A DNA stretch of 64,000 nt from Prevotella sp. (lineage in GTDB: Bacteria > Bacteroidota > Bacteroidia > Bacteroidales > Bacteroidaceae): contig JAFTQG010000055.1 of NCBI GenBank assembly GCA_017462915.1, positions 1-64,000 of the forward strand. Direction: 5' to 3'. Position numbers and translations under genes: made by a program. A model generated the notes under the pieces. That model saw nothing but the letters and a program-made list of their open reading frames with translations. It was not told the DNA's origin and ran no database searches. Below, piece after piece: positions 16,122 through 25,366 of this stretch; positions within the stretch are counted from its first letter, which is position 1, and each line of letters starts with the position of its first letter.

Positions 16122-18062
16122 TCAATCTTCCTCTTCGGGAATATCCTTTTCTATCACAAGATTGTTTATGATAAAGTCCTGACGGTCGGGAGTGTTCTTG
16201 CCCATATAGTAGGCAAGGAGTTTCTGCACCTGGTCTTCCTGACGCAGCGTGACCTGCTCAAGACGGATGTCAGGACCGATGAAACCGGCAAATTCGTCAG
16301 GGGAAATCTCTCCCAATCCCTTGAATCGCGTAATCTCAGGGTCGGGCGAAAGCTCCTCTATGGCACGCTGGCGCTCCTCGTCGCTGTAGCAGTAGCGCGT
16401 GATGAAGTCCTTGGGCTTCTCGTTGCGTGCCTTCAGTTTCTCGTCCTCAGCCTTCACGACGGCCTTGTTCTTAATCTTTGTACGCCTGTTGCGCACACGG
16501 AAAAGCGGTGTCTGAAGGATATACACATGCCCCTTGCGCACCAGCTCCGGGAAGAACTGGAGGAAGAATGTGATGGTCAGCAGGCGTATGTGCATGCCGT
16601 CGACATCGGCATCTGTCGCCACGATGACCTTATTGTAGCGCAGCGAGTCGAGACCGTCCTCGATGTCAAGGGCTGCCTGCAGGAGATTGAACTCCTCGTT
16701 CTCGTAGACCACCTTCTTTGTAAGTCCGAAGGAGTTGAGGGGCTTTCCGCGGAGGGAGAACACCGCCTGGGTGTTGACATTGCGGCTCTTGGTGATGGAG
16801 CCCGAGGCGGAATCGCCCTCGGTGATGAATATGGAGGACTCCTCCTTGAGAGGATTCTTGAAGTCGGAGTAGTGCACACGGCAGTCGCGGAGCTTCGGAT
16901 TGTGGAGGTTTGCCTTCTTGGCACGCTCGCGTGCGAGCTTCGTAACGCCTGCCATCGCCTTGCGCTCACGCTCTGAAGAGGTGACTTTCTCGAGGATGAC
17001 ATCGGCGACATCGGGATTCTTGTGCAGGAAATTGTCCACCTCGGTATGGACGAAATCTCCGATATACTTATTTATGCTGACACCGTCAGGAGACATCTGC
17101 AGCGACCCGAGCTTTATCTTCGTCTGCGACTCGAACATCGGTTCCTCGACATTCACTGCCACAGCCGCCACGATACCGTTACGGATGTCGGTGAATTCGA
17201 AGGATTTCTGGAAAAAGTCCTTCAGCGTCTTGGCGATATGCTCCTTAAAGGCCGACTGGTGAGTGCCGCCCTGTGTGGTATGCTGTCCGTTGACAAAGGA
17301 GTGGTACTCCTCGCCGTACTGGTTGGCGTGGGTGAAGGCTATCTCGATGTCCTCTCCCTTGATATGCACTATCGGATAGAGCGGCGCGGTGGACATCGTG
17401 TCCTTCAGGAGGTCGGCAAGTCCATGGCGCGAGGCTATGCGGCGGCCGTTGTGCATGATGATGAGCCCGGAATTGAGGTAGGTATAGTTGCGGAGCATCT
17501 CTGCGACTATGTCGTCATGGAACTTATAGTTGACGAAAAGCGTCTCGTCGGGCTCGAAGAAGATGAATGTGCCGTTCTCCTCCTCCGTGTCCTGCGTATC
17601 GTCAGATATGAGCAGTCCTCGCTCAAAGCAGGCGCGGCGCACCTTCCCGTCACGGTAGGAGCGCACCTCGAAGCGTGTGGAGAGGAAGTTGACGGCCTTC
17701 ACGCCGACACCGTTCATGCCGACAGACTTCTTGAAAGCCTTGGAGTCATACTTGCCGCCGGTGTTGAGCTGCGACACCGCCTCGATCATCTTGCCCTGCG
17801 GGATGCCGCGTCCGTAGTCGCGGATGGAGACGCGCAACTGCTCGTCGACATCCACCTCTATGCGCTTTCCGGCATTCATGCGGAACTCGTCGATGGAGTT
17901 GTCTATGGCTTCCTTGAGAAGCACGTATATGCCGTCCTCGGCATGACTGCCGTCTCCGAGACGGCCGATGTACATGCCCGGGCGTGTACGGATATGCTCT
18001 ACATCGGAGAGCTTGCGGATATTGTCGTCGGTATATGCTACCTGTTCTTCCTGTATTTCCAT
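16122..18062 (-). CDS. parE: DNA topoisomerase IV subunit B
   Basis: GHKL ATPase subunit of topoisomerase IV, which decatenates daughter chromosomes. 646 residues from the ATG at 18062 ([14 protein letters not shown]). Visible motifs: [15 protein letters not shown] with the ATP-binding Asn, DYGRGIP, and the Toprim EGDSASG and [10 protein letters not shown]. Length and the [10 protein letters not shown] segment fit ParE better than GyrB (about 800 residues with an insert). A frame extending to 18188 is translated repeat and was not used. parC is not in the window, although parC often follows parE in this order. Confidence 0.9.
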   Translation of the reverse strand: MEIQEEQVAYTDDNIRKLSDVEHIRTRPGMYIGRLGDGSHAEDGIYVLLKEAIDNSIDEFRMNAGKRIEVDVDEQLRVSIRDYGRGIPQGKMIEAVSQLNTGGKYDSKAFKKSVGMNGVGVKAVNFLSTRFEVRSYRDGKVRRACFERGLLISDDTQDTEEENGTFIFFEPDETLFVNYKFHDDIVAEMLRNYTYLNSGLIIMHNGRRIASRHGLADLLKDTMSTAPLYPIVHIKGEDIEIAFTHANQYGEEYHSFVNGQHTTQGGTHQSAFKEHIAKTLKDFFQKSFEFTDIRNGIVAAVAVNVEEPMFESQTKIKLGSLQMSPDGVSINKYIGDFVHTEVDNFLHKNPDVADVILEKVTSSERERKAMAGVTKLARERAKKANLHNPKLRDCRVHYSDFKNPLKEESSIFITEGDSASGSITKSRNVNTQAVFSLRGKPLNSFGLTKKVVYENEEFNLLQAALDIEDGLDSLRYNKVIVATDADVDGMHIRLLTITFFLQFFPELVRKGHVYILQTPLFRVRNRRTKIKNKAVVKAEDEKLKARNEKPKDFITRYCYSDEERQRAIEELSPDPEITRFKGLGEISPDEFAGFIGPDIRLEQVTLRQEDQVQKLLAYYMGKNTPDRQDFIINNLVIEKDIPEEED

Positions 18063-18064
18063 AT

Positions 18065-18199
18065 TGGTGGTTTTGTGGTTTGGGTGGTTGGTGGTTTGGT
18101 TATTTGTTATTTGGCGGTTTGGGATAGCCGGAATAGCCGATATAGCCAGAATAGAAGCCATCAACCAAACCACTAAACAACTAAACAACTAAACCACTA
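18065..18199. repeat. Full arm-core-arm module
   Basis: GT-rich arm (18066-18120), nonamer core with one variant (18123-18153), AC-rich arm (18162-18199). It spans the whole gap between the acetyltransferase stop (TAG formed at 18200) and the parE start. Confidence 0.85.
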
Positions 18200-19351
18200 C
18201 TAAATCTTCTTCTTCCAGCAGACGCGGCGTTTATGGTTGCGGCGCTCGAACATGTCCCATTGTCCCTGCACGGCGGTGTTCGTCTCCATCTCCAGCTGTG
18301 TCTCCGCCCATTGCACGCCGTATTTGTGGAAATACGGGATGAGGTCGTAGAAGAAGAGCGCGTTGACTCCCTTGTTCCTGTATTCGGGAAGCACGCCGAT
18401 GAGGAGGAGGTCGATGCCCTCCGACTTGTGTGACATGAGGAAGCGCAGGAGATGGAACCATCCGAAGGGAAGGAGCCTGCCGCGGCGGCATTTCTGCAAC
18501 ACCCGCGCCATGGAAGGCACGGTGACGCCGACGCCGACGATGTCGTGTCCGGGAGTGTTCCAGTCTTCTACAAGCGTCACGAGATTGAGGTCGAGCACTA
18601 TGGAGAACTTGCTCACGAGCTGGTCTATCTGCCTATCGGTCAGTTCGCTGTAGCCGTAAAGGTCCTTGTACGTGGCGTTTATCAGCGAGAATACCTTATG
18701 CCCCATCTTCTCCTTGCCGTAGAGCTCGCTGCGCTTCACCTTGCGTATATGCAGGTTGTAGCGTTTCATTACCATCTCGGAAATCTTGACATACTTCTCC
18801 GGCATCTTTTCCGGGACAAGTATGTTGTACTCGTTGTAGCGGTTGTCTACCTCGAAACCGCCTATCTCCTCGAATATCCGAGGGTAATACTCATAGTTGT
18901 ACAGCGTGGCGATGGTGCTCAACTCGTCGAAGCCGTATACCAGCATACCCTCGCTGTCCATGTCCGTAAAGCCGAGCGGACCGGTCATCTGCTCCATGCC
19001 GTGCCTCCGTCCGTAGTCGGCGACAGCATCGAGCAGCGCCTCGGCGACGGCCTTGTCCTCGACAAAGTCTATCCAGCCGAAACGCACATCCTTGCGTCCC
19101 CATTTCTCGTTGGCCTTGCGGTTGATGATGGCGGCTACCCTTCCTACGGGCTTGCCGTCCTTGTATGCCATGAAATACTCCGCCTCGCAGAAGTCGAAGG
19201 CGGCATTCCTGTCTCGTGAAAGCGTGTCCATCTCGTCGCTGTAGAGCGGAGGGACATCGTATGGTGAACCTTCATAAAGGTCGTAATGGAAATCTATGAA
19301 CCGTCCCAGGTCTTTCTTCGTCTCTACCCTGCGTATCTCTATATCTGTCAT
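18200..19351 (-). CDS. GNAT-fold N-acetyltransferase-like protein
   Basis: 383 residues with an acetyltransferase-like fold: an N-terminal strand-helix block (DIEIRRVETKKDLGRF) and a C-terminal acetyl-CoA loop region (LLIGVLPEYRNKGVNALFFYD, resembling the R/QxxGxG/A signature). Widely found in Bacteroidales as a conserved hypothetical protein; the acceptor is unknown. The start is set at 19351. A longer frame reaches 19465, but a TATCTTTG promoter (19440-19433) lies inside that extension, so the extra codons would be upstream of the transcript start. No signal peptide. Confidence 0.75.
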   Translation of the reverse strand: MTDIEIRRVETKKDLGRFIDFHYDLYEGSPYDVPPLYSDEMDTLSRDRNAAFDFCEAEYFMAYKDGKPVGRVAAIINRKANEKWGRKDVRFGWIDFVEDKAVAEALLDAVADYGRRHGMEQMTGPLGFTDMDSEGMLVYGFDELSTIATLYNYEYYPRIFEEIGGFEVDNRYNEYNILVPEKMPEKYVKISEMVMKRYNLHIRKVKRSELYGKEKMGHKVFSLINATYKDLYGYSELTDRQIDQLVSKFSIVLDLNLVTLVEDWNTPGHDIVGVGVTVPSMARVLQKCRRGRLLPFGWFHLLRFLMSHKSEGIDLLLIGVLPEYRNKGVNALFFYDLIPYFHKYGVQWAETQLEMETNTAVQGQWDMFERRNHKRRVCWKKKI

Positions 19352-19432
19352 ATTCAGTGTTTTGGGTCGTTGTCTTTTGCTTTTTCCTTTCTGCATAAAT
19401 AATGTTTGGGCGCAGACGCGCATAAAACGCCA

Positions 19433-19440
19433 CAAAGATA
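19433..19440 (-). promoter_or_regulatory. -7 element TATCTTTG, minus strand
   Basis: TATCTTTG followed by TGG on the minus strand, 82 bases before the acetyltransferase ATG. It decides the start by ruling out the longer frame. Confidence 0.6.
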
Positions 19441-19505
19441 ATAAAAATAAACGTATCCGTGACATTTCACCTTTGAAAATTATTTTTTTTTAGAGGTTCA
19501 GACAG

Positions 19506-19586
19506 AAAGGTGACCCTTTTCCTTGCAAAAGGTGACCTTTTATACGGCAAAGGGTGACCTTTTGCGATGCAAAATGCCACCCTCCG
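19506..19586. repeat. GGTSACC 22-bp quartet, copy B
   Basis: Units at 19506, 19528, 19550 and 19572, spaced exactly 22 bp. The first three carry GGTGACC and the fourth TGCCACC. It lies upstream of the acetyltransferase promoter. Confidence 0.85.
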
Positions 19587-19650
19587 TTCTCTTTCCTGTA
19601 ACTGGTTGTGGGTTAGAGTTTTCTGGGGTTGTGGGTCTTGGGCTTTTGGC

Positions 19651-19735
19651 GATAGCCGATATAGCCGGAATAGCCGATATAGCCATTATAGTCTCTATAG
19701 CTTCCATTCCGGCTATATCGACTATTCCGGCTATC
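19651..19735. repeat. Nonamer core module, inverted pair
   Basis: Direct nonamers at 19653-19687 and an inverted set (TTCCGGCTA, TATCGACTA, TTCCGGCTA) at 19706-19734. It can form a stem of about 30 bp. It lies just after the methyltransferase stop. Confidence 0.85.
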
Positions 19736-19752
19736 CACTCAATCTAAAAGCC

Positions 19753-20973
19753 TCACCTCCTCGCGCATACAACGATACGGTGCTCGCCGAGGATTGTCGT
19801 CCCGAAGACATATATCTCGCCGCCGTCTTTCAGCCGCAGGCGCTTGCGCAGTTCATCGGCTGACATGGGGAAATTCCTCACTGCCACATTCGCGCGAGCC
19901 GATTCGCCGACAGTCTCTGCCAAGACCCTGCGCAGCTCCTTCTTGTTCATTGTCGAGACAGCGAGGATGCGGAAGCTCCTGCCTGGAAAAACAGCGGTGG
20001 AATCGGCGTTTTTCACAACAAACAAGTGGGACATCCTGTCAAGGGCTGCCACCCCGAAACGTGCGGTGAATTCGGCAAAATTGCCCGATTTCATTATCGA
20101 GGCATTAGGCACGACAAGTGTATCGTCTGCCGACGGACAGGCGTCTGTTATGCGCAGCATGGCCTTCCCGCCGTCGTTGTCCTGCGACAGCCCGCACTCG
20201 AAGATATCATTGTCGTTGACACACACGACCTTTACGGGCTTCTCGCCGTCTTCCGCGACAAGGACAAGCTCCTTGCACTCGTTCTTCACGGAGACGATGT
20301 GTACCTCCGACACTCCCTCCGCCAACCGGCAGGCTTCCCTGTGGTCGAGCATCGGCGAGAGCTTCACTATCACTCTCCGCGCCTTCTCGCGCAAAAGGGG
20401 CAGCAGGGCGAGGAAATCCGGCGTGCAGTCGGTGATGGCATACGTCTTCCTGCCGTTCGTGTCGCGGCGTGCAGGGTCAAGGTATATCGTGGTCTTCTCA
20501 CGCCATTCCACCTCCGACGGCAGGGACTGGAGAAACGGTTCGCAACATCCGCAGACGACACGCGTGTTGTCCATCCCGAGGACGGAGAAGTTATGGCGCG
20601 CCGTATCGCAGAGATGCTCCTGACGCTCCACATAGATAGCCTCGCCGAAGCCTTGCGACATATAGGAGAAGTCCACACCGAAACCTCCTGTAAGGTCGAT
20701 GAAACGGGCGTTTTTCTTCTCCTCCGGGCTCTCGCGACATATACTGTCGCGCTTATATACGGCGGTCTGCTCGCTCGAACACTGCTCCATGGAGACATGC
20801 GGCGGATAGAGCACGCCGTCGCGAGCTGCCCACATCGGCAGCTTCGTGCGCGCCCTCTGCCAGCCGTCTATCTGCTGCAGGGCAAAGTGCATGTCCACGC
20901 CCGACTGGCTCTTCAGGGCAAGTCGGCGGACATCATCGTCACGGTGCAGGGTGATATACTCCTCTGTTGTCAT
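19753..20973 (-). CDS. SAM-dependent methyltransferase with THUMP-like C-terminus
   Basis: Class I methyltransferase of 406 residues. The SAM-binding motif is DLTGGFGVDF (about 93-102), the acidic end of strand 2 is YVERQ, and the catalytic-site-like motif is LDPARRD (about 163). The C-terminal segment from about 330 resembles the THUMP-like domain found in a Bacteroidetes family of putative RNA methyltransferases; the target is unknown. It has its own promoter and sits divergent to ruvB. Confidence 0.8.
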   Translation of the reverse strand: MTTEEYITLHRDDDVRRLALKSQSGVDMHFALQQIDGWQRARTKLPMWAARDGVLYPPHVSMEQCSSEQTAVYKRDSICRESPEEKKNARFIDLTGGFGVDFSYMSQGFGEAIYVERQEHLCDTARHNFSVLGMDNTRVVCGCCEPFLQSLPSEVEWREKTTIYLDPARRDTNGRKTYAITDCTPDFLALLPLLREKARRVIVKLSPMLDHREACRLAEGVSEVHIVSVKNECKELVLVAEDGEKPVKVVCVNDNDIFECGLSQDNDGGKAMLRITDACPSADDTLVVPNASIMKSGNFAEFTARFGVAALDRMSHLFVVKNADSTAVFPGRSFRILAVSTMNKKELRRVLAETVGESARANVAVRNFPMSADELRKRLRLKDGGEIYVFGTTILGEHRIVVCARR

Positions 20974-21038
20974 GGCTTTTGCTGGGTTTTTCGGACGGCA
21001 TGGATGCCTTTTTCCGTGAAAAATGAAAAATTATGGTG

Positions 21039-21046
21039 CAAAGATA
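21039..21046 (-). promoter_or_regulatory. -7 element TATCTTTG, minus strand
   Basis: TATCTTTGCA on the minus strand, 66 bases before the methyltransferase ATG, in an AT-rich gap shared with the divergent ruvB. Confidence 0.6.
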
Positions 21047-21171
21047 TAAAGAATTTGCCAAATAATTCGTAAATTTGTAGCAAATTATGCCGTTTCAGCC
21101 AGTGCGCGCGGATTCCCAAGGGAATGTCCGTCGCTGTATCGTGGTGTGGACGACTGTAAAGGTTACTGACT

Positions 21172-22209
21172 ATGGATGAAGATTTCGACATAAGGAGACA
21201 AGGACAGAAAGGTACGGAGAAGGACTTCGAGAACGCTCTCCGCCCTCTCGAATTCGGCGATTTCACCGGACAGAAGAATGTGGTGGAGAACCTCCAGGTG
21301 TTCGTGGAGGCGGCGAAATACCGCGGCGAACCTCTCGACCACACCCTGCTCCACGGACCTCCGGGACTGGGAAAGACCACGCTCTCGAACATCATCGCCA
21401 ACGAACTCGGTGTGGGATTCAAGATAACCTCTGGCCCTGTCCTCGACAAACCGGGCGACTTGGCGGGCATCCTGACGTCTCTCGAACCGAACGACGTGCT
21501 GTTCATCGACGAGATACACCGTCTCAGCCCTGTCGTGGAGGAGTATCTTTACTCCGCGATGGAGGACTACCGCATAGACATAATGATAGACAAGGGACCT
21601 TCGGCAAGGAGCATACAGATAGACCTCAACCCCTTCACCCTTGTCGGCGCGACGACGCGCTCGGGACTGCTGACGGCTCCGCTGCGTGCGCGATTCGGCA
21701 TAAACATGCACCTCGAATATTACGATCCTGAGACGCTCATGCGCATAATACGCCGCTCGGCGAAGATTCTGCAGGTGCCTATCTCCGACAAGGCTGCCAT
21801 GGAAATCGCACGCCGCTCACGCGGAACGCCGCGTATAGCTAACGCCCTGCTGCGCCGAGTGAGGGACTTCGCACAGGTGAAGGGTAACGGCAGCATCGAC
21901 ACGGCGATAGCGGAGATGGCGCTCACGGCCCTCAACATCGACTCTTTCGGCCTTGACGAGATAGACAACAAGATACTCCTGACTATCATAGACAAGTTCA
22001 GGGGCGGCCCTGTCGGCATCTCAACGATAGCCACCGCCATAGGCGAGGACGCAGGAACAGTGGAGGAGGTCTACGAGCCTTTTCTCATCATGGAGGGCTT
22101 CATGAAAAGGACTCCGCGCGGACGTGTGCTCACAGAACTGGCATACCGTCATCTCGGCAGGGACGTCTACTCGGCAGGAGAGCGACAGCCGTCACTGTTT
22201 GACATGTAA
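21172..22209 (+). CDS. ruvB: Holliday junction branch migration helicase RuvB
   Basis: AAA+ motor that drives branch migration with RuvA. 345 residues, normal length. Walker [11 protein letters not shown], Walker B FIDEIHR, sensor 1 in [10 protein letters not shown], arginine finger LRARFG, and the winged-helix end [16 protein letters not shown]...TPRGRVLT. It ends in PSLFDM. First gene of a plus-strand run with coaD and ybeY, and divergent from the methyltransferase. Confidence 0.97.
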   Translation: MDEDFDIRRQGQKGTEKDFENALRPLEFGDFTGQKNVVENLQVFVEAAKYRGEPLDHTLLHGPPGLGKTTLSNIIANELGVGFKITSGPVLDKPGDLAGILTSLEPNDVLFIDEIHRLSPVVEEYLYSAMEDYRIDIMIDKGPSARSIQIDLNPFTLVGATTRSGLLTAPLRARFGINMHLEYYDPETLMRIIRRSAKILQVPISDKAAMEIARRSRGTPRIANALLRRVRDFAQVKGNGSIDTAIAEMALTALNIDSFGLDEIDNKILLTIIDKFRGGPVGISTIATAIGEDAGTVEEVYEPFLIMEGFMKRTPRGRVLTELAYRHLGRDVYSAGERQPSLFDM

Positions 22210-22251
22210 CCGCAAGCGGCACAAAAAACAAAAGACAAGAATCATATCTCC

Positions 22252-22350
22252 TATTGTGGCTATTACGGCTATAAAGGCTATTACAGCTATCACCGCACCG
22301 CATCACCGCAAACCGTATAACCACACAAATCCGCATAAAACCGTATCAAA
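22252..22350. repeat. Nonamer core module with AACCGTATA-type arm
   Basis: Diverged core reading GGCTATTAC and GGCTATAAA on the plus strand (22254-22290), then an arm of CCGCAAACCGTATAACC-type sequence that runs to the coaD start codon. Core orientation agrees with the plus-strand genes. Confidence 0.75.
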
Positions 22351-22791
22351 ATGCGCACAGCAATATTCACCGGGACTTTCAATCCCTTCACCATCGGGCA
22401 CGCAGACATTGTAGAGCGTGCGCTGAACATCTTCGACAAGGTGGTTATCGGCATAGGATACAACCCTGACAAGGAGGGCACTGCCTCTGTGGAGGAGCGC
22501 GTGGAGCAGATAAAATCCGTCTATGACGGCAACGGACACGTGGAGGTAGAGGCATACATGGATATGGCGGCAGACCTTGCGGCGAGACATGACGCCGTGG
22601 CTGTCGTGAAGGGTGTCCGCTCGGTGGCGGACTATGAATACGAGCGCAACCAGGCGGAGTACAACCGTCTGTTAGGTGACGGGCTCGAGACGGTGCTGTT
22701 CTTCTCGCGTCCTGAACTTTCCGCGCTCTCGAGCAGCGGAGTGCGCACACTGCAGATGTTCGGCAAGGACACAAGCAAATTCCTGCCTTGA
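22351..22791 (+). CDS. coaD: Phosphopantetheine adenylyltransferase
   Basis: Transfers AMP to 4'-phosphopantetheine, the fourth step of coenzyme A synthesis. 146 residues, slightly short for the family. The nucleotidyltransferase motif is GTFNPFTIGH at residues 8-17 (the usual GTFDP has Asn for Asp), with the substrate-binding VKGVRSVADYEYE and the C-terminal LSSSGVR. The start directly follows a repeat arm. Order ruvB-coaD-ybeY. Confidence 0.93.
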   Translation: MRTAIFTGTFNPFTIGHADIVERALNIFDKVVIGIGYNPDKEGTASVEERVEQIKSVYDGNGHVEVEAYMDMAADLAARHDAVAVVKGVRSVADYEYERNQAEYNRLLGDGLETVLFFSRPELSALSSSGVRTLQMFGKDTSKFLP

Positions 22792-22893
22792 CAAGGCAAG
22801 GAAATATCTCAAGGAGAATACATTTACAGAGAAAATATCCGATGAAATGGGCGTTTTTACGCTATTACGACAAACATACAAACATAGAAGACC

Positions 22894-23313
22894 ATGATAA
22901 GTTACAATGCGGAGAACGTAAGCATGCCTCATATAAAGAAGCGTGAGGTGACAAGATGGATAAGGCAGGTGGCAGCCTCATACGGCAGAACCGTCGGAGA
23001 GGTGGGCTATCTCTTCTGTGACGACGAGAAGATACTCGAGGTGAACCGCGAGTTCCTCCAGCACGACTATTACACCGACATCATCACGTTCGACTATGAC
23101 GAGGAGAACCAGGTAAACGGCGACATCGTCATATCGCTCGATACGGTAAAGAGCAACGCCGAACTGTTCAACAAGCCGTATGAGGAGGAACTTTACCGCG
23201 TGATAATCCACGGCATACTCCACCTTTGCGGCATAAACGACAAAGGCCCCGGAGAGCGCGAGATAATGGAAGAGGCTGAGAACAAGGCTCTTGCACTGTG
23301 GTTCGGGCGATAG
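22894..23313 (+). CDS. ybeY: YbeY endoribonuclease / rRNA maturation factor
   Basis: UPF0054 metalloprotein involved in 16S rRNA 3' maturation and ribosome quality control. 139 residues. The usual zinc motif is HGxLHLxGYDH; here it reads HGILHLCGINDKGPGE, so two histidines are kept but the third ligand position holds Lys. A nearby Asp or the following Glu may substitute, and this variant may be lineage-typical. An upstream 100-base gap after coaD has no repeat core. Followed by a module and a bidirectional terminator. Confidence 0.9.
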   Translation: MISYNAENVSMPHIKKREVTRWIRQVAASYGRTVGEVGYLFCDDEKILEVNREFLQHDYYTDIITFDYDEENQVNGDIVISLDTVKSNAELFNKPYEEELYRVIIHGILHLCGINDKGPGEREIMEEAENKALALWFGR

Positions 23314-23361
23314 TGTTTCGCGCCTCAGCGGTGACAGCCACAACAGCGACTACATCTTCTT

Positions 23362-23451
23362 TTTCAGCTATTCTAACAGACTATATTGACTATTATACCC
23401 TTCTATTTCGGCTATACAGGCTATTTCGGCTATCCACAACGCCACCAAACG
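23362..23451. repeat. Diverged nonamer core module
   Basis: Degenerate units (CTATTCTAA, CTATATTGA, CTATTTCGG, CTATACAGG) at 23365-23434, reading in the plus direction. It lies between ybeY and the terminator and has a minimal arm (CCACCAAAC). Confidence 0.6.
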
Positions 23452-23452
23452 A

Positions 23453-23498
23453 AAATACGCACCTGCTCCACAACGGAGCAAGTGCGTATTTCTTTTTT
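23453..23498. terminator. Bidirectional terminator between ybeY and YqeY genes
   Basis: AATACGCAC-C-TGCTCC pairs with GGAGCA-A-GTGCGTATT (one mismatch), with an A-rich left flank and TTCTTTTTT on the right. It serves both convergent genes. Confidence 0.85.
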
Positions 23499-23517
23499 CC
23501 TTTTCTTCGGCGAAGTA

Positions 23518-23964
23518 TCACGCAAGGAGACGCTTCACTATGGCAGAAATCTGTCCGCCCTCGGCCTTGCCTGCCATTTTCTTGGAAGCAACGCCCATGA
23601 CCTTGCCCATCTCCTTGATGGATGTGGCACCTGTCTCGGCGATGATGGCCTTGACAACCTCCTCGATTTCCTCCTCGGTCATCGGCTTCGGAAGATATGA
23701 CTCTATGACGGCAACCTGCGCAAGTTCGTCGTCTGCAAGGTCCTGACGTCCCTGAGCCGTGTACGTTGCGGCAGACTCCTTGCCCTGCTTGGCGAGTTTC
23801 TGGAGTATCTTCATTGCGTCGGCGTCAGAGAGTTCGTCATTGGCTCCAGGGGCAGTCTTTGCCTCAAGGAATACCTTCTTTATGTTTCTTAATGTCTCGA
23901 GGCGCACCTTGTCGCGTGCTTTCATAGCCTCCTTGATGTCTGCTGAAATCTGGTCGAAAAGCAT
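23518..23964 (-). CDS. GatB/YqeY domain protein
   Basis: 148 residues, all-helical YqeY domain related to the tail domain of the GatB amidotransferase subunit, possibly tRNA-interacting. Typical segments are AMKARDKVRLETLRNIKK, RGRQDLADDELAQV... and the C-terminal KMAGKAEGGQISAIVKRLL. The start at 23964 (MLFDQISADIKEAM) matches the family; the longer frame to 24030 adds unrelated residues. Confidence 0.88.
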   Translation of the reverse strand: MLFDQISADIKEAMKARDKVRLETLRNIKKVFLEAKTAPGANDELSDADAMKILQKLAKQGKESAATYTAQGRQDLADDELAQVAVIESYLPKPMTEEEIEEVVKAIIAETGATSIKEMGKVMGVASKKMAGKAEGGQISAIVKRLLA

Positions 23965-24102
23965 AGTCTTATTGTTTTTAATGGTTCTTTTTATCCATCG
24001 GGAAAGCATCTCCCATGGATGGAGATACATATCTTATTGCAAGAAAACGCCGATTTCATCGTGTTTTTATGCTGTTTCTTTATAAAAAGAGGGTAATCGC
24101 TG

Positions 24103-25092
24103 TCAGCTTTTCAGTCTGCTGAAGTAGGTCATTATCTCCTCCCATGTCTTGAACGTGTCCGAACCGTACTCTACCGCCGTCGCCATGCCGTCTTTCGGCG
24201 GGCAGGGAGAGATGAAGAAGTCCCCGTAAAGCAGTTCGGGACGGTTTGTAAACGTCACGTGGTCGTGGGCCGGCACTGTGACATACTCCTGCATCCACGC
24301 CGTCACCATATTATAATAAGAGGTGTCGTTTGTAGGAGAGGATGCCACAAAATGCAGCGCATAGTCGTCAAGAAGAGCCTCAACGGCCTTGTGCATGGAC
24401 GATGTCGGTTGCATACGTGCGTCATGGAGACATTCAAAGTCTATGTACACCGTCTCGCGCTGGCGGTTCTCCTGCCTGTCGTCTATCCACCGCACGACAG
24501 GGACGAGAGCATGATGGACGACCTTGTCTATGAGCCTGTGCTCACCATGGAAGGTCAGTCCCTGGGCATAGTGCTCCAGGAAGAGGTCTCTTGTGTGCAC
24601 CACAGGGTCTTTGTCGCCGAAGAGTCCCCATACCCGTGTCTGGTCTTCCGCAACCCTTGACGATTCGAAGCATTGCTCCGTAAGTTCGCGATATTCCTTC
24701 ACTATGGCCTTTGTCACGATCATCTCCTGCACGCCGTCACGTCGCGGATTCTGGAATGTGAGCTTGCCCACCATGCCGTGGCTGCCCATCGTGTCGCCCA
24801 TCTGGAACGCCGGATTCACCAGTATGCGGTCATATCCGCGGAGCATCTCCGCCATCATGCCGCCCATCGACGAGCCTATAATGAGGTCGGGCTTCTCCTC
24901 TTCGCAGACACTGTGGAGCAAGTCTATGGCTTCCTGAGGGTGAAGGGGCAGGTCTGGAGCTACCACGACGGCATTGGGGAAGATGGTACGCAGGAGCGTC
25001 ACTGTCCCCGACTGCCCACTGGAGGCAAAGCCGTGGACATAGAGTATCTTCTTTCCGGCCATCAGTTCAGGCCATGTCTTGGTATATTCCAT
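24103..25092 (-). CDS. YqiA-like esterase fused to a degenerate 5'-nucleotidase (NT5C-like) domain
   Basis: Residues 14-205 form a YqiA-type alpha/beta hydrolase: oxyanion HGFASSG (20-26), nucleophile S75 in GSSMGG, acid near D160 (GDKD) and His in GEHR (182-185). Residues about 213-329 resemble the HAD-fold 5'(3')-deoxyribonucleotidase family: the first strand VYIDFECLHD corresponds to the DxD nucleophile motif but the second Asp is Glu; SSPTND, YGDFFISPCPP and YGSDTFKTWEEIMTYF follow the family order. The HAD half probably has altered or no catalysis. The substrate of either half is unknown. No promoter motif stands out upstream. Confidence 0.7.
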   Translation of the reverse strand: MEYTKTWPELMAGKKILYVHGFASSGQSGTVTLLRTIFPNAVVVAPDLPLHPQEAIDLLHSVCEEEKPDLIIGSSMGGMMAEMLRGYDRILVNPAFQMGDTMGSHGMVGKLTFQNPRRDGVQEMIVTKAIVKEYRELTEQCFESSRVAEDQTRVWGLFGDKDPVVHTRDLFLEHYAQGLTFHGEHRLIDKVVHHALVPVVRWIDDRQENRQRETVYIDFECLHDARMQPTSSMHKAVEALLDDYALHFVASSPTNDTSYYNMVTAWMQEYVTVPAHDHVTFTNRPELLYGDFFISPCPPKDGMATAVEYGSDTFKTWEEIMTYFSRLKS

Positions 25093-25100
25093 AGGGATTG

Positions 25101-25208
25101 GTTTACGGTTTTTGCGGTTAGGCGGTTGAGCAGTTGAGCGGTTATACGGGAATAGCCGATATAGCCGGAATAGCCAATATAGACTATTAACTAAATAACT
25201 AAACGACC
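25101..25208. repeat. Nonamer core module with mixed arms
   Basis: Left arm of CGGTTTTTGCGG type (25103-25148), nonamer core (25150-25179), right arm CTAAATAACTAAACGACC (25190-25208). The arms are of different sequence classes and do not pair with each other. It directly abuts the 158-bp structured element. Confidence 0.75.
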
Positions 25209-25366
25209 AAAGTCCCGTTTAAGCGAGAGCAGAGGCAAGCTCGCTTGAGCTCTGCCGAACTTTTCGAGTAAGCGAGAACAGTAAAAAAGCTTGCTTTTAG
25301 ACTGTCGAGCGAGAGAAAAGTCAAGATTACTTAATCGAAAGGGACTTCGAGCGAAGCTCAAACCAC
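25209..25366. mobile_element. 158-bp structured element, copy 1 (MITE-like)
   Basis: Begins AAAGTCCC and carries GGGACTT at 25341-25347, an imperfect terminal inverted repeat. Internal structure: hairpin GCAGAG...CTCTGC (25230-25256); ACTTTTC (25258-25265) pairing with GAAAAGT (25315-25321) around a second hairpin ACAGT...ACTGT; and CTTCG-AG-CGAAG at the right edge. The only other copy is at 56191 with three substitutions and one A indel by eye. No coding frame is credible. Confidence 0.75.
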
